Positions 55,297 to 55,889 of a stretch of DNA of 55,889 bases are shown piece by piece. The notes beneath the pieces are model-generated. The model made no database searches and was not told the origin of the DNA. It worked only from the letters and a program-made list of their open reading frames with translations. Both the position numbers and the translations under genes were made by a program. This DNA comes from Aporhodopirellula sallentina SM41 (GTDB lineage Bacteria; Planctomycetota; Planctomycetia; Pirellulales; Pirellulaceae), in NCBI RefSeq assembly GCF_000346505.1, contig NZ_ANOH01000285.1, positions 1 through 55,889 on the forward strand. The letters are read 5' to 3'. Numbering within the stretch: the first letter of the stretch is position 1; the number at the start of each line of letters is the position of its first letter.

Positions 55297-55889
55297 CTAG
55301 GCCGCTTTGCGTTGTGATTCGTTCGCGGCCGTTCCCAAGGCGGGTACGTTTGCACGTTTGCGACGCAGGTCTCGCATTGCGACTGCGTTCTCGTGCAGTT
55401 GCGATTCGATGTGGCGAATGCGTTCTTGCATCGACGCGTTTGCATCGAGGCTCGCGTCGAGTTCCGCAGAGACGCTTTGCAGTTGTTTGCGAAGGTCGCT
55501 TTCGACCACTTGCAGCGATTCGGCTTTCTGACGCATCGCGACGGCTTGCGGTTGAAACTGCTTTGCGTTTTCGAGTTGTGCGTTGGTTTCCTGGAGTTCG
55601 CGACGCAGGCTGGCGATCACCTTGGTTTGTTCGGCGATCTGTTGGCGAACGTGTTCGTGCTCGACAGAGTAAACGGTGATCCGTTCTTCGCGTTTCTCCA
55701 GTTCGCTCTGCAGTTGAGCTTCCTGAGCACGACGAGCCTGCAATTCGGACTCGGCTTTTGCCAACGCGTTGGACTTTTGAGCGACCGTTTCCTTGAGTTT
55801 TTCAAACTCGGGACGGAACGAATTGAGACGCTGGATTTCGGCACGATGGCGATTGATCGCATCTTCCTGTTCGTTGAGTTTCGCCTGCA
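55297..55889 (-). CDS. Coiled-coil protein (C-terminal fragment)
   Basis: The reading frame is open from the right edge to the stop at 55297, 197 codons. It is almost entirely a coiled coil, rich in Glu, Gln, Lys, Arg and Leu (QAKLNEQEDAINRHRAEIQ near the edge, IASLRRELQETNAQLENAKQ, VESDLRKQLQSVSAELDASL) and ends with a short non-helical tail (NVPALGTAANESQRKAA). The start and N-terminal domain lie outside the window, so no function can be given; a structural or scaffolding protein is likely. Confidence 0.78.
   Translation of the reverse strand, partial: QAKLNEQEDAINRHRAEIQRLNSFRPEFEKLKETVAQKSNALAKAESELQARRAQEAQLQSELEKREERITVYSVEHEHVRQQIAEQTKVIASLRRELQETNAQLENAKQFQPQAVAMRQKAESLQVVESDLRKQLQSVSAELDASLDANASMQERIRHIESQLHENAVAMRDLRRKRANVPALGTAANESQRKAA

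Overview
The window looks like a piece of chromosome from a planctomycete of the Pirellulaceae (Rhodopirellula-like). This is inferred from gene content: a formylglycine sulfatase, ThuA/DUF1080 proteins, a Tat-targeted Gfo/Idh/MocA oxidoreductase, two Hanks-type kinases with C-terminal membrane segments, a DUF11-repeat protein, sparse Shine-Dalgarno sites and fairly high G+C. I saw no rRNA, tRNA, CRISPR array, insertion sequence or phage genes. Most genes are intact, and the ends at 1 and 55889 cut through genes.

Region by region. 1-2662 (minus): end of a tad pilus/secretion cluster, tadA-tadB-tadC. 2817-11398: a locus for osmoregulated periplasmic glucan (OPG, beta-1,2-glucan) with a membrane Ser/Thr kinase, OpgG and a GH144-type glucanase on the minus strand, facing the glucosyltransferase OpgH on the plus strand across a 1.2-kb gap with a strong stem-loop. 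11458-17092: a small conserved protein, a secreted DUF1080/LamG-like protein, then an overlapping plus-strand operon hemB - methyltransferase - larE - Ser/Thr kinase. 17094-29614 (all minus): a QueD-like protein, YaaA, a metallophosphoesterase coupled to a NosR-like double-FMN membrane protein, an alpha/beta-hydrolase-like protein, several hypothetical genes including a HEAT-like trio, a membrane-anchored protein with a possible RNase-type domain, a YedK/HMCES protein and a DUF4129 membrane protein. 30056-36648 (minus): cysK, korB, korA, a KAP-like membrane P-loop NTPase and a small secreted protein. 36966-39881 (plus): a DoxX-type protein with a large insertion and a Gfo/Idh/MocA oxidoreductase closed by a clear terminator. 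40488-45832: a sulfatase fused to a TIM barrel, a transglutaminase-like protein and a ThuA-DUF1080 fusion. 46098-49208 (minus): a large DUF11-repeat surface protein with its own terminator. 49476-52601 (plus): TPR protein, RecO, a BamD-like protein and an LptE-like lipoprotein, suggesting outer-membrane biogenesis. 53129-54976: a CPA1 antiporter of the NhaP2/CvrA type. 55297-55889: C-terminal part of a coiled-coil protein.

Functional themes are envelope glucan synthesis and turnover, outer-membrane assembly, carbohydrate and sulfated-polymer degradation, ferredoxin-linked 2-oxoacid metabolism and kinase signalling. The most notable non-coding structure is a composite intergenic repeat found twice (29794-30006 and 40023-40410), with pieces in direct and inverted order. 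A 25-bp inverted repeat whose arms are themselves palindromes lies at 55128-55185.
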